The notes: generated from the letters alone by a model not told the origin. Counted from the stretch's first letter, positions 42,056 through 51,706 are shown. The stretch: 64,000 nucleotides of DNA from an uncultured Ruminococcus sp. (GCA_902778145.1 CACYWW010000001.1:38504-102503), one strand, 5' to 3'. Translations and numbers: made by a program.

Positions 42056-44830
42056 CTAACCGTTCTGCTTTTTCCGTTTTATCAGCGTAGGCAGAGCTAT
42101 TACGGCGAACAGGCAGCATCCGGCGACGGCGCCCGCCGCGATGATCGACGCTTTGAGCGCGGCGGAGTAACGCAGCACGACGTGCTTCACCGCAGTCCTG
42201 CCCGCGTTCCCGGCGTTGTCCTGGGCCGTCGTTCTGAGCGGCGTCATCTCGTCCTCCTCCGGCATGCGGTTCCCGTTTGCATCGAGCAGGATGTATCCGG
42301 CAAGCTGTCCGTCAGCCTCTCCTTCGAAAACGTAAAGATACGCGAATCTCCCGTCAGGCGCCGCGTCTCCGAGGTCGTCGAACTCCATGATATTGCCCGA
42401 AAGCGTGGAATTGTCAGCCCATTTGAATCTGAGTGCGTTTGCCGTACCCTCGATACCGGCGACCTTTTTCGACAGCCGTATCACCATATCCCTGCCGTCG
42501 AGCGTATAAAGCGCTTTTCCGATCTGCTCGCCGTCCCAGCCGTTTCCAAGCGACTCAACTGAAACGTAGTGACCGTCACGCGCGCGGTTAAGGAGCAGAT
42601 CAAATCCCTCCCAGCCTGTCGACGGGTCGTTGTCGATGTCTATGAACAGGTTCATCCAGTTCCTCCCGCCGTCCGTAACGATATTCCTTGCGGTCGATAC
42701 CGTAAAATACAGACAGTCCGCGTCCTGACTGACTTTTGCGCCCGTGATGTCGTTTCTTCCGGTGTTGTTGACGTAGTTGTGATCCGTGAAATAGCCCTCT
42801 TCGCTTCGCCACGCCGTATCTCCGACGTTGTCTCCGTATAAAGGTCCCACGCTCTCCCACGCGGTCTTGTCAGTGAGATCGATCGCAGCCTGACCGGTCG
42901 CCTTTGATACGGCGCCGGTGCCTTTATACGTACGCATGTATCCGGCTATCTGATAATAGTAGTTGTCGCCGAAGCCGACGCCGTCGCCCGTACGCATACG
43001 CATCGGCTCCGCATCGCGAGAATACTCCGTATTGAACTGATCCACGAATTTGAAGCCGAGCGAGGGCGAGCCGGCGAACGTATCTCCCTCCGGTTCGTGT
43101 GAAAGACCCGCTGTCCATTCGTTCCAGCCTGTGATGAGTATCAGATCCGGATCGAAATACATGATCGCGTCGAACTGAGATGCAAGACCCGTCCCCGCGC
43201 CCGAATCGAGCGAAAACCCAAGATCGTCTCCGACCTTCGGGAATTTCGCGTTCGCGTACGAACGGCCCTTCGACGTTGTGGGATGATGACCGACGCAGAG
43301 CGCGAGCTCTTCAAAAACACCGTTTTCGTCCCGTCCTTTTCCGCCGTTGATCATCAAATATTTCGAGCCGCTCTTCCTGTACTCCTGAAGCCAGTTCCAG
43401 CCGCCGTCCTCATCGCGCCACGCCCAGCAGTCGCGGACGGTGAACTTTTCGCGGCACCATCTGCCGAGCTCGCTGTCGTCGTCTCCGACGCCTGCCATAA
43501 GCAGTGGCTTCCCCTTATAGTTATAAAACAGCTCTCCGTATTTTTCAAAGCCCTCGTCCGAATACACGGATCCGCGCAGAGCTCCCATGACGGCATCGTA
43601 CTTGCCGGCGCAGAACACGCATATATACGGCGTCTCGCCGCCCTCGCGGCGGATCTGCAGCCACGTGTCGAGCAGCAGCTTCAGCGCGTCGGGATAATAA
43701 GCTCCGTTCGTGAAATCGAGGAATATGAAATCTATCCCCGCCGCGTTGAGCTGATACGCGTGCTTCCGGATGACCCAGGCGTCGGCGCTTCTGTAATATC
43801 CGAAATAAGGCTCCGCCCAGAAATATCCTCCGCCCCGCTTCGGATCCGAAAGATGCTCCTTCAGCCCGTCGAGCCCGTATTCGGTATAGATACGCGTATT
43901 GTCCTGAAGGAATTCGGTATCCTCTCCGCCGCGGCTGAGAAAATAGAACATTCCTGTCTGCTTGCCAGGGCGAAGCTCCACGCCGGTCGGCGTCGTCCTT
44001 CCGAGATCGTCGGTGGCGATCCAGGTGGTGTAGTCTATCGGATACCCCTGAACGGGCGGCGGCTCTGTCGTGACTTCCTTGTGTTCAAAACAAAAATCGT
44101 CGACGTATCCGTCAAGCCCGTCCGCGTAAAGCGTACAAAATCCCGCCGCCCGGACGTCTGTCGCGTTTTTTTCCATGAGCGTTGCGCCGGACGCGTCCGC
44201 GACGCGCAGTGCGCCGGCGGCGCCCCCGTAAAACACCGTGCACACGGGCGCGCCGTCCGTATAAAGCTCTATCCTGTCCGCTTTGTCGGATACGGTGATC
44301 ACGGCGTCGGATACAGCCGCGGCGACGCTCACCGAAAGCTTCGACTCCGGCTCCGTCACGGTGATCCCCGACGTATCGAACGTGAACCAGACGCCGCGGT
44401 GCTTGTTGTCCGCGGCTTTTTTCGACAGTCTCACGCCCGCCGACAGCGCGCCGCCCTTCAGGCTCATCCTGAACGACATATCGCCGCCGTAAAGTCCGTA
44501 ATCGTCACCGAGAAAGCCGGACGAACCGAACGAAAACGTCTTGCCCGGGACGCACGACAGGGTCTGTCCGTCAAACGTCATACCGGTCCTCAGGCTCGCG
44601 GTGGAAAGCGCCGCGTCTGTCGAATAATTCTGTATATCCGTTTTTGAGAAATCGTACTTATATGTGACGGACGACACAGCCACGCCCTCGCGATCCCTTA
44701 TGCCGTCATTTATCTGCGTATACGGCAGCGTTTTTTCGCCTTCGGCGGAAGCCGCGACCGGCACGAGCGATACTGTCATCGCGGCGAGCAGGACTGCCGC
44801 TGCCGCTCTCAATGCTCCGATTCTTCTCAT
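42056..44830 (-). CDS. Secreted GH71/GH99-like protein with C-terminal anchor (924 aa)
   Basis: The N-terminus is a signal peptide (LLAAMTVSLVPVAASA). Residues about 30-240 look like a concanavalin-like domain. The central part carries GIDFIFLDFTNGAYYPDAL and LILITGWNEWTAGLSHEP, the pattern of GH71/GH99-like glycoside hydrolases, with Asp and Glu in the expected places. Residues about 700-830 (LYFTVSTARNI, NLFIDIDNDPSTGWEGFD) resemble a CBM9-type module. The C-terminus is a membrane helix plus KRKKQNG. It likely acts on a glycan at the cell surface; the substrate is unknown. Confidence 0.72.
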   Translation of the reverse strand: MRRIGALRAAAAVLLAAMTVSLVPVAASAEGEKTLPYTQINDGIRDREGVAVSSVTYKYDFSKTDIQNYSTDAALSTASLRTGMTFDGQTLSCVPGKTFSFGSSGFLGDDYGLYGGDMSFRMSLKGGALSAGVRLSKKAADNKHRGVWFTFDTSGITVTEPESKLSVSVAAAVSDAVITVSDKADRIELYTDGAPVCTVFYGGAAGALRVADASGATLMEKNATDVRAAGFCTLYADGLDGYVDDFCFEHKEVTTEPPPVQGYPIDYTTWIATDDLGRTTPTGVELRPGKQTGMFYFLSRGGEDTEFLQDNTRIYTEYGLDGLKEHLSDPKRGGGYFWAEPYFGYYRSADAWVIRKHAYQLNAAGIDFIFLDFTNGAYYPDALKLLLDTWLQIRREGGETPYICVFCAGKYDAVMGALRGSVYSDEGFEKYGELFYNYKGKPLLMAGVGDDDSELGRWCREKFTVRDCWAWRDEDGGWNWLQEYRKSGSKYLMINGGKGRDENGVFEELALCVGHHPTTSKGRSYANAKFPKVGDDLGFSLDSGAGTGLASQFDAIMYFDPDLILITGWNEWTAGLSHEPEGDTFAGSPSLGFKFVDQFNTEYSRDAEPMRMRTGDGVGFGDNYYYQIAGYMRTYKGTGAVSKATGQAAIDLTDKTAWESVGPLYGDNVGDTAWRSEEGYFTDHNYVNNTGRNDITGAKVSQDADCLYFTVSTARNIVTDGGRNWMNLFIDIDNDPSTGWEGFDLLLNRARDGHYVSVESLGNGWDGEQIGKALYTLDGRDMVIRLSKKVAGIEGTANALRFKWADNSTLSGNIMEFDDLGDAAPDGRFAYLYVFEGEADGQLAGYILLDANGNRMPEEDEMTPLRTTAQDNAGNAGRTAVKHVVLRYSAALKASIIAAGAVAGCCLFAVIALPTLIKRKKQNG

Positions 44831-44837
44831 CGTCCGC

Positions 44838-46085
44838 TCACTTTCTGATCTTAACGGCGACTATGCCCGCCGCGGCGCCGATCATTGCGAGGATGGCGGC
44901 GATGATTATATAAACCGCGAGCGAATCGTCGACGGTTTTGTACACGGTCTCCTCCGCTTCTCCGGCGGTGCCGGTCGGGTCGGGCGCCGTCGCGCCGTCA
45001 TCCGTTGGGGCGGTTTGCGCTTCGGTATACGGCTCGTCCGTTTCGGTAACTGCGTCCGTAACCGTCGTCTCGGGAACAAGCGGCGCGGCGGCGTTTTCCG
45101 CATCAATAAGCTTGTCGGCGTTTTCGACCAGCGCCCTGTCCTCATCCGACAGAGAATCGTACAGTTCTCTCGCCTCTTTTATCAGTCCGCAGACTTCCTC
45201 AACGTTCTTTTCCGTGATCTTCGACGGGATCTTATCTATCGTGAGGATCGTTTTATACGCGGCCGTCGTTTTCAGCACAATGTTGTCCACGGTCATGTTC
45301 GCGACCCTTGTCGACCACGCGATGACCGACGCGTCGCTCTGCATCAGCGGATCCTTATACGCGCCGAGCTCGCCGCCCTTCGCGTCGTAAAGCACCGCAG
45401 TGCCGAAGCATTCCTCGGCGGAGGACTGATGATCCGGGTAGTGCTTCCCGGGATCCGAGAGCTTTATCCGGCAGATGAGCTCGCCGCCGCAGTAAACGCT
45501 CACCGTCTCACAGTCGTCCCTGACACTGAGATCGTACGGATACGTGACGCCCGCGGGCAGCTCGAAATCGGTTATGTTGTTCTTCACGAAATTCGTCTTC
45601 TCAGAGCTTTCGTCGTACGTTTTTACGTTTATACCGATACTGTTCGCGTGCGGGTTTATGAAAAGTCCGGACAGCGCCGTAGACGTATCCTTGTCTCCGT
45701 CGCCCTCGTAATAAGCCGCGCCGGTCTTCGGCGCTCTCACGAGAAGGCCGCTCTGCACCTTGCCCTGAGCCTCGTGTACCGTCATCGAGAATTCGTACTC
45801 CCCGACGATGGGCGTACCGATATAGATCTGCGTGAACACATGCGAATAAAGGCTCAGATTTCCGTTTTTATCTTCTTTTACGCAGATAACGCCGTCGCCT
45901 ATCGAGTTGTAATCGCACACGAACAGCTCGGGCATCTTCGTCGAATTGACGTTCACGTCGTTCTCGTATTCCTCGAAATCCTCCTCGAACACGACGACGA
46001 GTCTGTCGCCGCCGTCCGCCGCGGCGGTCGTCGCCGAAAACGCGGCAAAAAGCGCCGCCAGAAGTAAAGCCGTTATTCTTTTCAT
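44838..46085 (-). CDS. Secreted membrane-anchored protein, unknown function (415 aa)
   Basis: ATG at 46085 with GGGAG upstream begins a signal peptide (ITALLLAALFAAFSATTAAA). A jelly-roll-like region (VVFEEDFEEYENDVNV, SGLFINPHANSIGINVKTY) is followed by a helical FIVAR-like segment (LYDSLSDEDRALVENADKL), a Thr/Glu-rich linker and a C-terminal membrane helix ending in KIRK. It lies seven bases upstream of the GH71/GH99-like gene and is probably in the same transcript, so it may bind the same glycan. The longer frame to 46244 runs through a repeat and is rejected. Confidence 0.65.
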   Translation of the reverse strand: MKRITALLLAALFAAFSATTAAADGGDRLVVVFEEDFEEYENDVNVNSTKMPELFVCDYNSIGDGVICVKEDKNGNLSLYSHVFTQIYIGTPIVGEYEFSMTVHEAQGKVQSGLLVRAPKTGAAYYEGDGDKDTSTALSGLFINPHANSIGINVKTYDESSEKTNFVKNNITDFELPAGVTYPYDLSVRDDCETVSVYCGGELICRIKLSDPGKHYPDHQSSAEECFGTAVLYDAKGGELGAYKDPLMQSDASVIAWSTRVANMTVDNIVLKTTAAYKTILTIDKIPSKITEKNVEEVCGLIKEARELYDSLSDEDRALVENADKLIDAENAAAPLVPETTVTDAVTETDEPYTEAQTAPTDDGATAPDPTGTAGEAEETVYKTVDDSLAVYIIIAAILAMIGAAAGIVAVKIRK

Positions 46086-46096
46086 ATCGTTCTCCC

Positions 46097-46258
46097 GGAT
46101 TGGTTGCTTTTTTTGTAAGAGGGTAACGCAGCAACCGTATGCATTACCGACTTGTTTCCCTCCGGCACGTATTTTACCGTCTGTTCTTTCATTTCCGGAC
46201 TGCATTTCACTTTTCCCATTTCCGTGATATCCTCCTTCTCTCATCTAATGCATATGAT
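46097..46258. repeat. 160-bp direct repeat, copy A (transposase-like remnant)
   Basis: This 162-base stretch matches 51707-51867 with one indel (T7 versus T6) and one substitution. On the minus strand it holds AGGAGG, ATG at 46219 and about 40 codons (GKVKCSPEMKEQTVKYV...) that resemble the N-terminus of IS3-type OrfA transposases. No terminal inverted repeats were found. An internal GGTTGC/GCAACC pair could form a hairpin. Confidence 0.75.
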
Positions 46259-46293
46259 CGTACCGGTCCATCAATTGCAGTACGTTGAATCAT
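46207..46293 (-). CDS. Possible 28-residue ORF entering repeat copy A
   Basis: ATG at 46293 has AAGGAGGTGA seven bases upstream, an almost perfect ribosome site. The frame reads MIQRTAIDGPVRSYALDE and then arginine-rich residues within the repeat. It is either a small gene cut by the repeat or a leader. The rest of the 313-base gap (46086-46398) holds the repeat and AT-rich sequence only. Confidence 0.35.
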   Translation of the reverse strand: MIQRTAIDGPVRSYALDERRRISRKWEK

Positions 46294-46398
46294 AAAAATC
46301 TCACCTCCTTCACTTCTGTTTCAGGCGCCTTCATTCATTAAGACGATAATGCTGACAACAAGTGCAGGCTTTTTTGAAAAATTTTCTATTTTTTTACT

Positions 46399-47253
46399 TC
46401 AGTTTGCAAACACGCGGATATACTCGTCCTCAAGCGTCGGTGCTTCGGGCTTTGCGTTATCGGTAGGCTTTGTATAAGACAGCACGCGGAGATTCACGTC
46501 CGCGCCGTCGCTTTGAATGTTTATGACCTTGTATCTGTTCTGATATGCCGTGACTTCGTCCGCGCCGCAGCGTATGCTCCATACGTCCCCCGCGGCTTTT
46601 TTCGCAAGCTCCGACGGCGCGCCGCAGTCGGTAATGACGCCTTTTTTCAAAAATATCGCCGTCTTTGCGATATATTCTATATCCGACACGACGTGCGTGG
46701 CGATTATGACGATCTTATTAAACGATATCCTTGATATATAGTTTCTTATCGCTATTCTTTGTTTCGGGTCGAGCCCCGCCGTAGGCTCGTCAAGGAGCAG
46801 TATTTTCGGGTCTCCGATCACGGCTTGCGCTAACGCGAGCCTCTGTTTCATACCGCCGGAGAAAGTGGACGTTTTCATACTTCGCACGTCGTCAAGCTCG
46901 ACCTCTCGCAAAACCTCCGTTATCTGCTCCACCGGATCTTTCACTCCTTTTAACGCGGCGATATAGTACAGATACTCCTCCGCCGTGAACTGCAGGTAAA
47001 TTCCCGGGTACTGCGGCATATATCCGAGTAAGGACAGATATTCCATACCCATTTTCGATATGTCTTTACCGTTGTACGTTATGACGCCGGAGTCCTTTTT
47101 CAGATTCCCGGTAATTATGTTCATCAGAGTCGATTTTCCTGATCCGTTAGGACCGAGCAGCGCGTAAACGCCCGGCGAAAACGACAGTGTAAAACCTGAT
47201 AACGCCTTGTTTTGCTTATAGCTTTTGCTCACGTTATTTATCGAAAGTTCCAT
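46399..47253 (-). CDS. ABC transporter ATP-binding protein
   Basis: ATG at 47253 has GGAAGG upstream. The product of 284 residues shows Walker A GPNGSGKST, the Q-loop in GYMPQYPG, signature FSGGMKQRLALAQA, Walker B ILLLDEPTAGLD and the H-loop ATHVVSD. It is of the type that drives ABC-2 exporters. The C-terminal 60 residues are an accessory domain. It overlaps the permease gene by 16 bases, which makes it that protein's partner. Confidence 0.9.
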   Translation of the reverse strand: MELSINNVSKSYKQNKALSGFTLSFSPGVYALLGPNGSGKSTLMNIITGNLKKDSGVITYNGKDISKMGMEYLSLLGYMPQYPGIYLQFTAEEYLYYIAALKGVKDPVEQITEVLREVELDDVRSMKTSTFSGGMKQRLALAQAVIGDPKILLLDEPTAGLDPKQRIAIRNYISRISFNKIVIIATHVVSDIEYIAKTAIFLKKGVITDCGAPSELAKKAAGDVWSIRCGADEVTAYQNRYKVINIQSDGADVNLRVLSYTKPTDNAKPEAPTLEDEYIRVFAN

Positions 47254-49319
47254 TTTATCACCTTCCTTATAAACGGTATGAATAAGATGCACGGAATAAC
47301 GACGCAGATCAGGATCGATACGGCGACCGCGCCGGGGGATGAGAACAGCTGCATGAACCCGCTTCCGTCAAGCAGAAGCGACGGCTCGACGCAGCGCGCC
47401 GCCTTGTTCTCCGCGTTTTTCAGTAAGAATATAGGTATAACGTAAATCCACGCCGTCGCCGCCATTGCGGTTATATGATTTTTGATAAGTGACGATATAC
47501 CGCAGCAGAACAGGCAAAGCAGCACGACTCCGATAAATCTCAAAATGAACATGAGCGCGACGTACCGGCCGAGCGACATTCCGCCGCACGCTTCAAATCC
47601 CGGCACGGCGTACGTGTCAGCGTAAGGCAGCGCCATTCCGAATTTGAAAAGTATCGGCAGAAACGTTATGAGAGTAAACGCGGCGTACAGCGCGCCGGAG
47701 ACGGTCATAAGCGCGGCGAATTTTATCCACGGCAGTTTTCCGCGTCCTTTTTTCGTTGTGGTCATAACGCTTTCCGTGTTGTTCACGCGGTCGTACGTTG
47801 CAAGATACGTGCAGAGGAACACGGCGGACAAGATCAGAAATATATCCGCGCCGGACTCAAAGAACCGTCTATACCCGCCTTCAAACAGTATTGGCGTGTC
47901 TTTGTCTTGCTCGTGCAGTTCAATGAGCCTTTCATATTTTTCGCGAAAAAGTCTGAAGCCCTCGTAATTCGCTATGTAATAGTCTGCCGCCTGAACCGGA
48001 TTGTCGATACCTTCGACCGGTCTGCCGTAACGCATTGCGGAATAAGCTTCAAAGCCGTCGTTTATCTTCTTTTGCTCCGCGTTGTATTCGTCCTCTATTT
48101 CATAACAGTATCTGCCCTGCCAGCGCTCACAGTATTTTTTATATACCTGTTCCGGATACGGAAACGCTCTGACGGATATTACCGACACAATCGCGCCGGC
48201 GATAAGCGTTAAGGCGATAACGGCGACGCAAAGCTTGCTTTTGAATATCTTTCTGAATTCATACGCGAAAAGCCCGTGCGGCTTTGCCTGCTTGATTTTC
48301 CGTTTGCGCTTGAATTTCAGTTTCGGCAGTTTTATCGTAACGGACGCGCGGTTAAGATGAAGCTCAAAGAACACGGCGCCGAAAAACACAATAAGCAAAA
48401 GCGGCAGAACGATATTTACGACGTAAGCTGGTATCGCAAAGCCGAACACGTTTATACACCGCAGCTCGCCGAATATATTTGACGGTCTTATCGAGGCAAA
48501 CAGATTGCAGTTGCGCAAAAACGCGTTTTTGTTTATATACGATCTGTTATTCAACATATACGAGCCGTACATAAACACCGCCGAGACGGCAGCTGCCAGT
48601 GCTCCGCTGTTGAAAAGGTACGATACGCCGCCCGCAAAGAATGCGAGCGCGATACATACCGGTATCTTATACAGCACGGATACGAGCACTGCTGATAATA
48701 CGCTTATCTCGTTCGGCGCGTAGATAAACGCCTTCAGATCCTGAAGTCTCGCTCCGCCGCCCGTAAAATCGACGAACCCGCCGCGAACGAAAACGCCGGT
48801 GAATGAAGACAAACAGAACAGCAAAACAAGCACGGTCGTCGTTATCGCGCACGCGGTCAGCTTTACCGCCGCGTATCCGCGCCGCCCGTGTTTATACGCG
48901 TACAGCGTCTGCATCTCGCCCGTTTCCTTTTCGCGCCGGAACGTGAATGCGGCGCAGAATGCGCAGCAGGACAAAAGGAACAGATCGACGTAGATATACG
49001 ACAGATACTGACCGTACCCCGTAACCGCCTCCGGCTCTTTGTCTGTCCGCAGCTTGGAGTATTTGTCCGCTATCATTTTGTAATATCGCGCCGTAAACCC
49101 GTTCTTGCCTTCTTCCGCACCGTATCTGCTCTCCGCGTCTTTTATTACGGCGGCGACGCCCTGCGCGTAATACTCCGTCTTCGCGTCGTTTTCCACATCG
49201 CACAGCCTGTACGCCGCCACCATATTGGCAGTAAGCAGAACAACGGAAACGATGATTATCATCCTGTTCCGCAAGAGCTTTAAAAGCTCGAATTTAAGAT
49301 TCCGACCAAAGTCTTGCAT
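47238..49319 (-). CDS. ABC-2 type transporter permease (693 aa)
   Basis: This large membrane protein appears to consist of two similar halves. Each starts with an amphipathic helix and a membrane helix (KFELLKLLRNRMIIIVSVVLL and AYEFRKIFKSKLCVAVIALTL), followed by a long extracytoplasmic segment and about five helices. It should form the channel for the adjacent ATPase. The substrate is unknown. CAGGAGAG precedes the start, which overlaps the lipoprotein gene by 26 bases, so the lipoprotein is likely to belong to the same unit. Confidence 0.75.
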   Translation of the reverse strand: MQDFGRNLKFELLKLLRNRMIIIVSVVLLTANMVAAYRLCDVENDAKTEYYAQGVAAVIKDAESRYGAEEGKNGFTARYYKMIADKYSKLRTDKEPEAVTGYGQYLSYIYVDLFLLSCCAFCAAFTFRREKETGEMQTLYAYKHGRRGYAAVKLTACAITTTVLVLLFCLSSFTGVFVRGGFVDFTGGGARLQDLKAFIYAPNEISVLSAVLVSVLYKIPVCIALAFFAGGVSYLFNSGALAAAVSAVFMYGSYMLNNRSYINKNAFLRNCNLFASIRPSNIFGELRCINVFGFAIPAYVVNIVLPLLLIVFFGAVFFELHLNRASVTIKLPKLKFKRKRKIKQAKPHGLFAYEFRKIFKSKLCVAVIALTLIAGAIVSVISVRAFPYPEQVYKKYCERWQGRYCYEIEDEYNAEQKKINDGFEAYSAMRYGRPVEGIDNPVQAADYYIANYEGFRLFREKYERLIELHEQDKDTPILFEGGYRRFFESGADIFLILSAVFLCTYLATYDRVNNTESVMTTTKKGRGKLPWIKFAALMTVSGALYAAFTLITFLPILFKFGMALPYADTYAVPGFEACGGMSLGRYVALMFILRFIGVVLLCLFCCGISSLIKNHITAMAATAWIYVIPIFLLKNAENKAARCVEPSLLLDGSGFMQLFSSPGAVAVSILICVVIPCILFIPFIRKVIKWNFR

Positions 49320-50445
49320 ATCTCTCCTGCAAATTCTCCGTAACTATGAATTCTCCGGTTTTAATATTTACGATCATAAGCACAGCAACATTACCTTTTC
49401 CTTCCACCAGATGATTCACAAATATACCAATATAGTTCCTGCTTATTAACCCGTTTTGTGCATCCCCCATTTCCCATATCAATTCATCGCAGTGGAATAG
49501 CAAACGGTTATCGGATCCATCCGGATTCATTATATATACGTCTCCGTTATACGGGTCTTTGAATTCTTTTCCGAGTTCGTCAATGATCGCAACCCGACGT
49601 TCATCCTCCGGCACAACTTTTGTATAAACGATCTTATCTTCTGCATAAGTAACCTGACCTATATTCTCGGCTAACACTTTTTTTTCGGTCTCGCCCGCAA
49701 GTGTCACATAAAGTATGGAACTGATACTTCCTTCTCCCCTTTCAACGTATTCAACAGAGTAATGATTCCCATATTTATAATCTATATCGTATTCTTTTAC
49801 TTCATTTCCTGCTAAATCCGTAAAAATATAATCTTGTGTAAGAATAGAATACCACATCATCCGGTCATTCATTATCCAGTTTAGTTTACAGCTGGTTTCA
49901 GTGTTTTTGCCTTTATACTCTTCCATTTCGCCGGTTGCCGTGTCATACCAAAAACATCTGCTTTCCGCTTTATAGCGGTCTCCAGTTATTTCTTTGATGA
50001 AAAGCTTTTTATCATACGACCACACATCTCGTATTATACCTTCCGATTCGTATAACAGTTTTGTTTCTGCGGTATCTATGTCAAACGCATAAAGGGAATT
50101 GCTGCCGGTGCTTTGTTCGTCATTTGCGTAATACACCATATTTTCAATAAAATCAAAGCTATGCGACAGCATACCGACACCAGCGAACTGGCAGTCTTCT
50201 TCATGACGGCAGAATGGATCGGGGCAAAGAAACGACATTTCACCGTTATGTACGTTATATTTGATCAAAGTCCCGTCGTTCCCGTCGGAGATGACAATAT
50301 AATCCTTCCATATTTTTCCGTAATTGCATGTTTTCAGCCCGTCTGCCGTGGCGTCCGTTTCCGTATCCGTTCCGGTTGTGTTATTACACGAAAACAGGGC
50401 AAAAACTGTGATCGCTGCAAGAAAGACCGATATTATCTTTTTCAT
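49294..50445 (-). CDS. Lipoprotein with CPDPFC motif (383 aa)
   Basis: The lipobox is FALFSC with Cys20. The mature protein contains LCPDPFCRHEEDCQFAG near residue 73 and repeated short strands (YAFDIDTAETKLLYE, YIMNPDGSDNRLL), suggesting a beta-propeller-like extracellular protein. The Cys/His cluster could bind a metal or form disulfides. It is paralogous to the gene at 50565 along its whole length. Coupled to an ABC permease, it may be an accessory or sensor lipoprotein. The family function is not known to me. Confidence 0.65.
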   Translation of the reverse strand: MKKIISVFLAAITVFALFSCNNTTGTDTETDATADGLKTCNYGKIWKDYIVISDGNDGTLIKYNVHNGEMSFLCPDPFCRHEEDCQFAGVGMLSHSFDFIENMVYYANDEQSTGSNSLYAFDIDTAETKLLYESEGIIRDVWSYDKKLFIKEITGDRYKAESRCFWYDTATGEMEEYKGKNTETSCKLNWIMNDRMMWYSILTQDYIFTDLAGNEVKEYDIDYKYGNHYSVEYVERGEGSISSILYVTLAGETEKKVLAENIGQVTYAEDKIVYTKVVPEDERRVAIIDELGKEFKDPYNGDVYIMNPDGSDNRLLFHCDELIWEMGDAQNGLISRNYIGIFVNHLVEGKGNVAVLMIVNIKTGEFIVTENLQERYARLWSES

Positions 50446-50446
50446 C

Positions 50447-50572
50447 TTATTTATCCTCCCATACCGGTTTTGATAAAACGTACTCGCCGGTGTTTATATC
50501 CACCGTCATGATACGGCCGGAATACTCTCCGCCGTCTTTGTCGAACCAGTAAAGCTCTATAGTATCATTCAT
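50447..50572 (-). pseudogene. C-terminal remnant of a third CPDPFC lipoprotein
   Basis: A 41-codon frame from ATG at 50572 to TAA at 50447 ends in RIMTVDINTGEYVLSKPVWE, which aligns with the C-termini of both neighbouring lipoproteins (LIIANINTGEFVVTHE and LMIVNIKTGEFIVTEN). Its first residues are not a lipoprotein start. It overlaps the stop region of the upstream gene by eight bases. It is best explained as the tail of a deleted tandem copy. Confidence 0.6.
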
Positions 50573-51689
50573 GTGTAACAACAAATTCACCCGTGTTTAT
50601 GTTTGCTATAATCAGCCTGTCCTCAAACATCTCGTCACCCTCGAAACGTGCCGTCGGCAATCCGAAATAGTCTCCGCAGACAAGCGGATGATTCATATCA
50701 GACGTGTTTCCGGTTATAAACTCATCCGTATGATAAAGCAGATGCGCGTCGGAGCCATCCGGATTTGCGACGTATACGTTCCCGCCGGTAGGGTCTTTTG
50801 TTACGTATCCGTTTTCATCAACGTGAGCGGCTCTCTGCTCATCCCGCGGCTCGGTTATGAAATACACCAGCTTATTTTCATAATAGAAGCACGGACCAAT
50901 GTCTTTTAAAATGCACGTTCTTTCGCTCTCGCCCGCAAAAGTGGCGTAAAGCGAATACAGCCTGCGTCCGTCTTCAGCAAACTCATATTCCATTTTGTAA
51001 TAATTTCCGTATCTGTAACCGAAATCATACTCTTTATAATCGTCTCCGTGCAGATCTGTGCTGTAATAATCCTGTTTGCCCGGCAATTTCCATATAATGC
51101 GGTCGTCCCGGATCATATAAATAATAAAATCCAAAGGCACGTATGAGTCGTTCAATTTTTCCGAGGCGCCTGTTTTTGTATCGTACCAGAAATAATAACT
51201 TTTTATCCCGCATGAAAGATTCTCTGCAACACGTATCAAAAGTCCGTATTCATACGCGTAAACGCTCGTCATGTATGAGTCGGCGTTATCGAAAACCTTT
51301 TTTGTTTCCGCGGTTTTCGTATCAAACGAATACAGGGTGCTTTTTCCCGTTTCATCATGCTTTAAATAATAAACGATATTGCCTATAGATGTAAACATTT
51401 CGGATCTTATACCGTAAAACTGACATTTGCCGCTTTCGTGATCGCAGAAAGGATCGGGGCAGACAAATGACATTTTACCGTCGTGTACGTTATATTTTAC
51501 AGGTCTGCCCTGTGAATCTCTCGCAAATATATAATCGCCTTCGACTGTGCCATATTTATATGACTTATATCTTGTTGAAATGTTTTCTGCCTCTGTACTT
51601 TCGCCCACAGTTGTCTGCGTTGAGGTAATGTTTGAACACGCACTAAGGACAAAAAGCAAAACAATAACAATCAGAGTAAGATTTTTCAC
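50565..51689 (-). CDS. Lipoprotein with CPDPFC motif (374 aa), paralogue
   Basis: GTG at 51689 with AAGGAG six bases upstream begins a lipoprotein signal (LIVIVLLFVLSAC). VCPDPFCDHESGKCQFYG matches the motif of the neighbouring paralogue, and the overall layout is the same (ILKDIGPCFYYENKLVYF, VYVANPDGSDAHLLYH). The frame is open further upstream into repeat copy B, but that part is not expected to be translated. It and the gene at 49294 are tandem duplicates with clear divergence. Confidence 0.65.
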   Translation of the reverse strand: MKNLTLIVIVLLFVLSACSNITSTQTTVGESTEAENISTRYKSYKYGTVEGDYIFARDSQGRPVKYNVHDGKMSFVCPDPFCDHESGKCQFYGIRSEMFTSIGNIVYYLKHDETGKSTLYSFDTKTAETKKVFDNADSYMTSVYAYEYGLLIRVAENLSCGIKSYYFWYDTKTGASEKLNDSYVPLDFIIYMIRDDRIIWKLPGKQDYYSTDLHGDDYKEYDFGYRYGNYYKMEYEFAEDGRRLYSLYATFAGESERTCILKDIGPCFYYENKLVYFITEPRDEQRAAHVDENGYVTKDPTGGNVYVANPDGSDAHLLYHTDEFITGNTSDMNHPLVCGDYFGLPTARFEGDEMFEDRLIIANINTGEFVVTHE

Positions 51690-51706
51690 GTTTTTCTCCT
51701 TTGTAT

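Noticed and set aside
43283-46067. Two long plus-strand frames (43283-44647 and 44664-46067)
   Set aside because: They mirror the GH71/GH99-like gene and its neighbour, have no ribosome sites that fit, and are of low complexity in Arg/Val.
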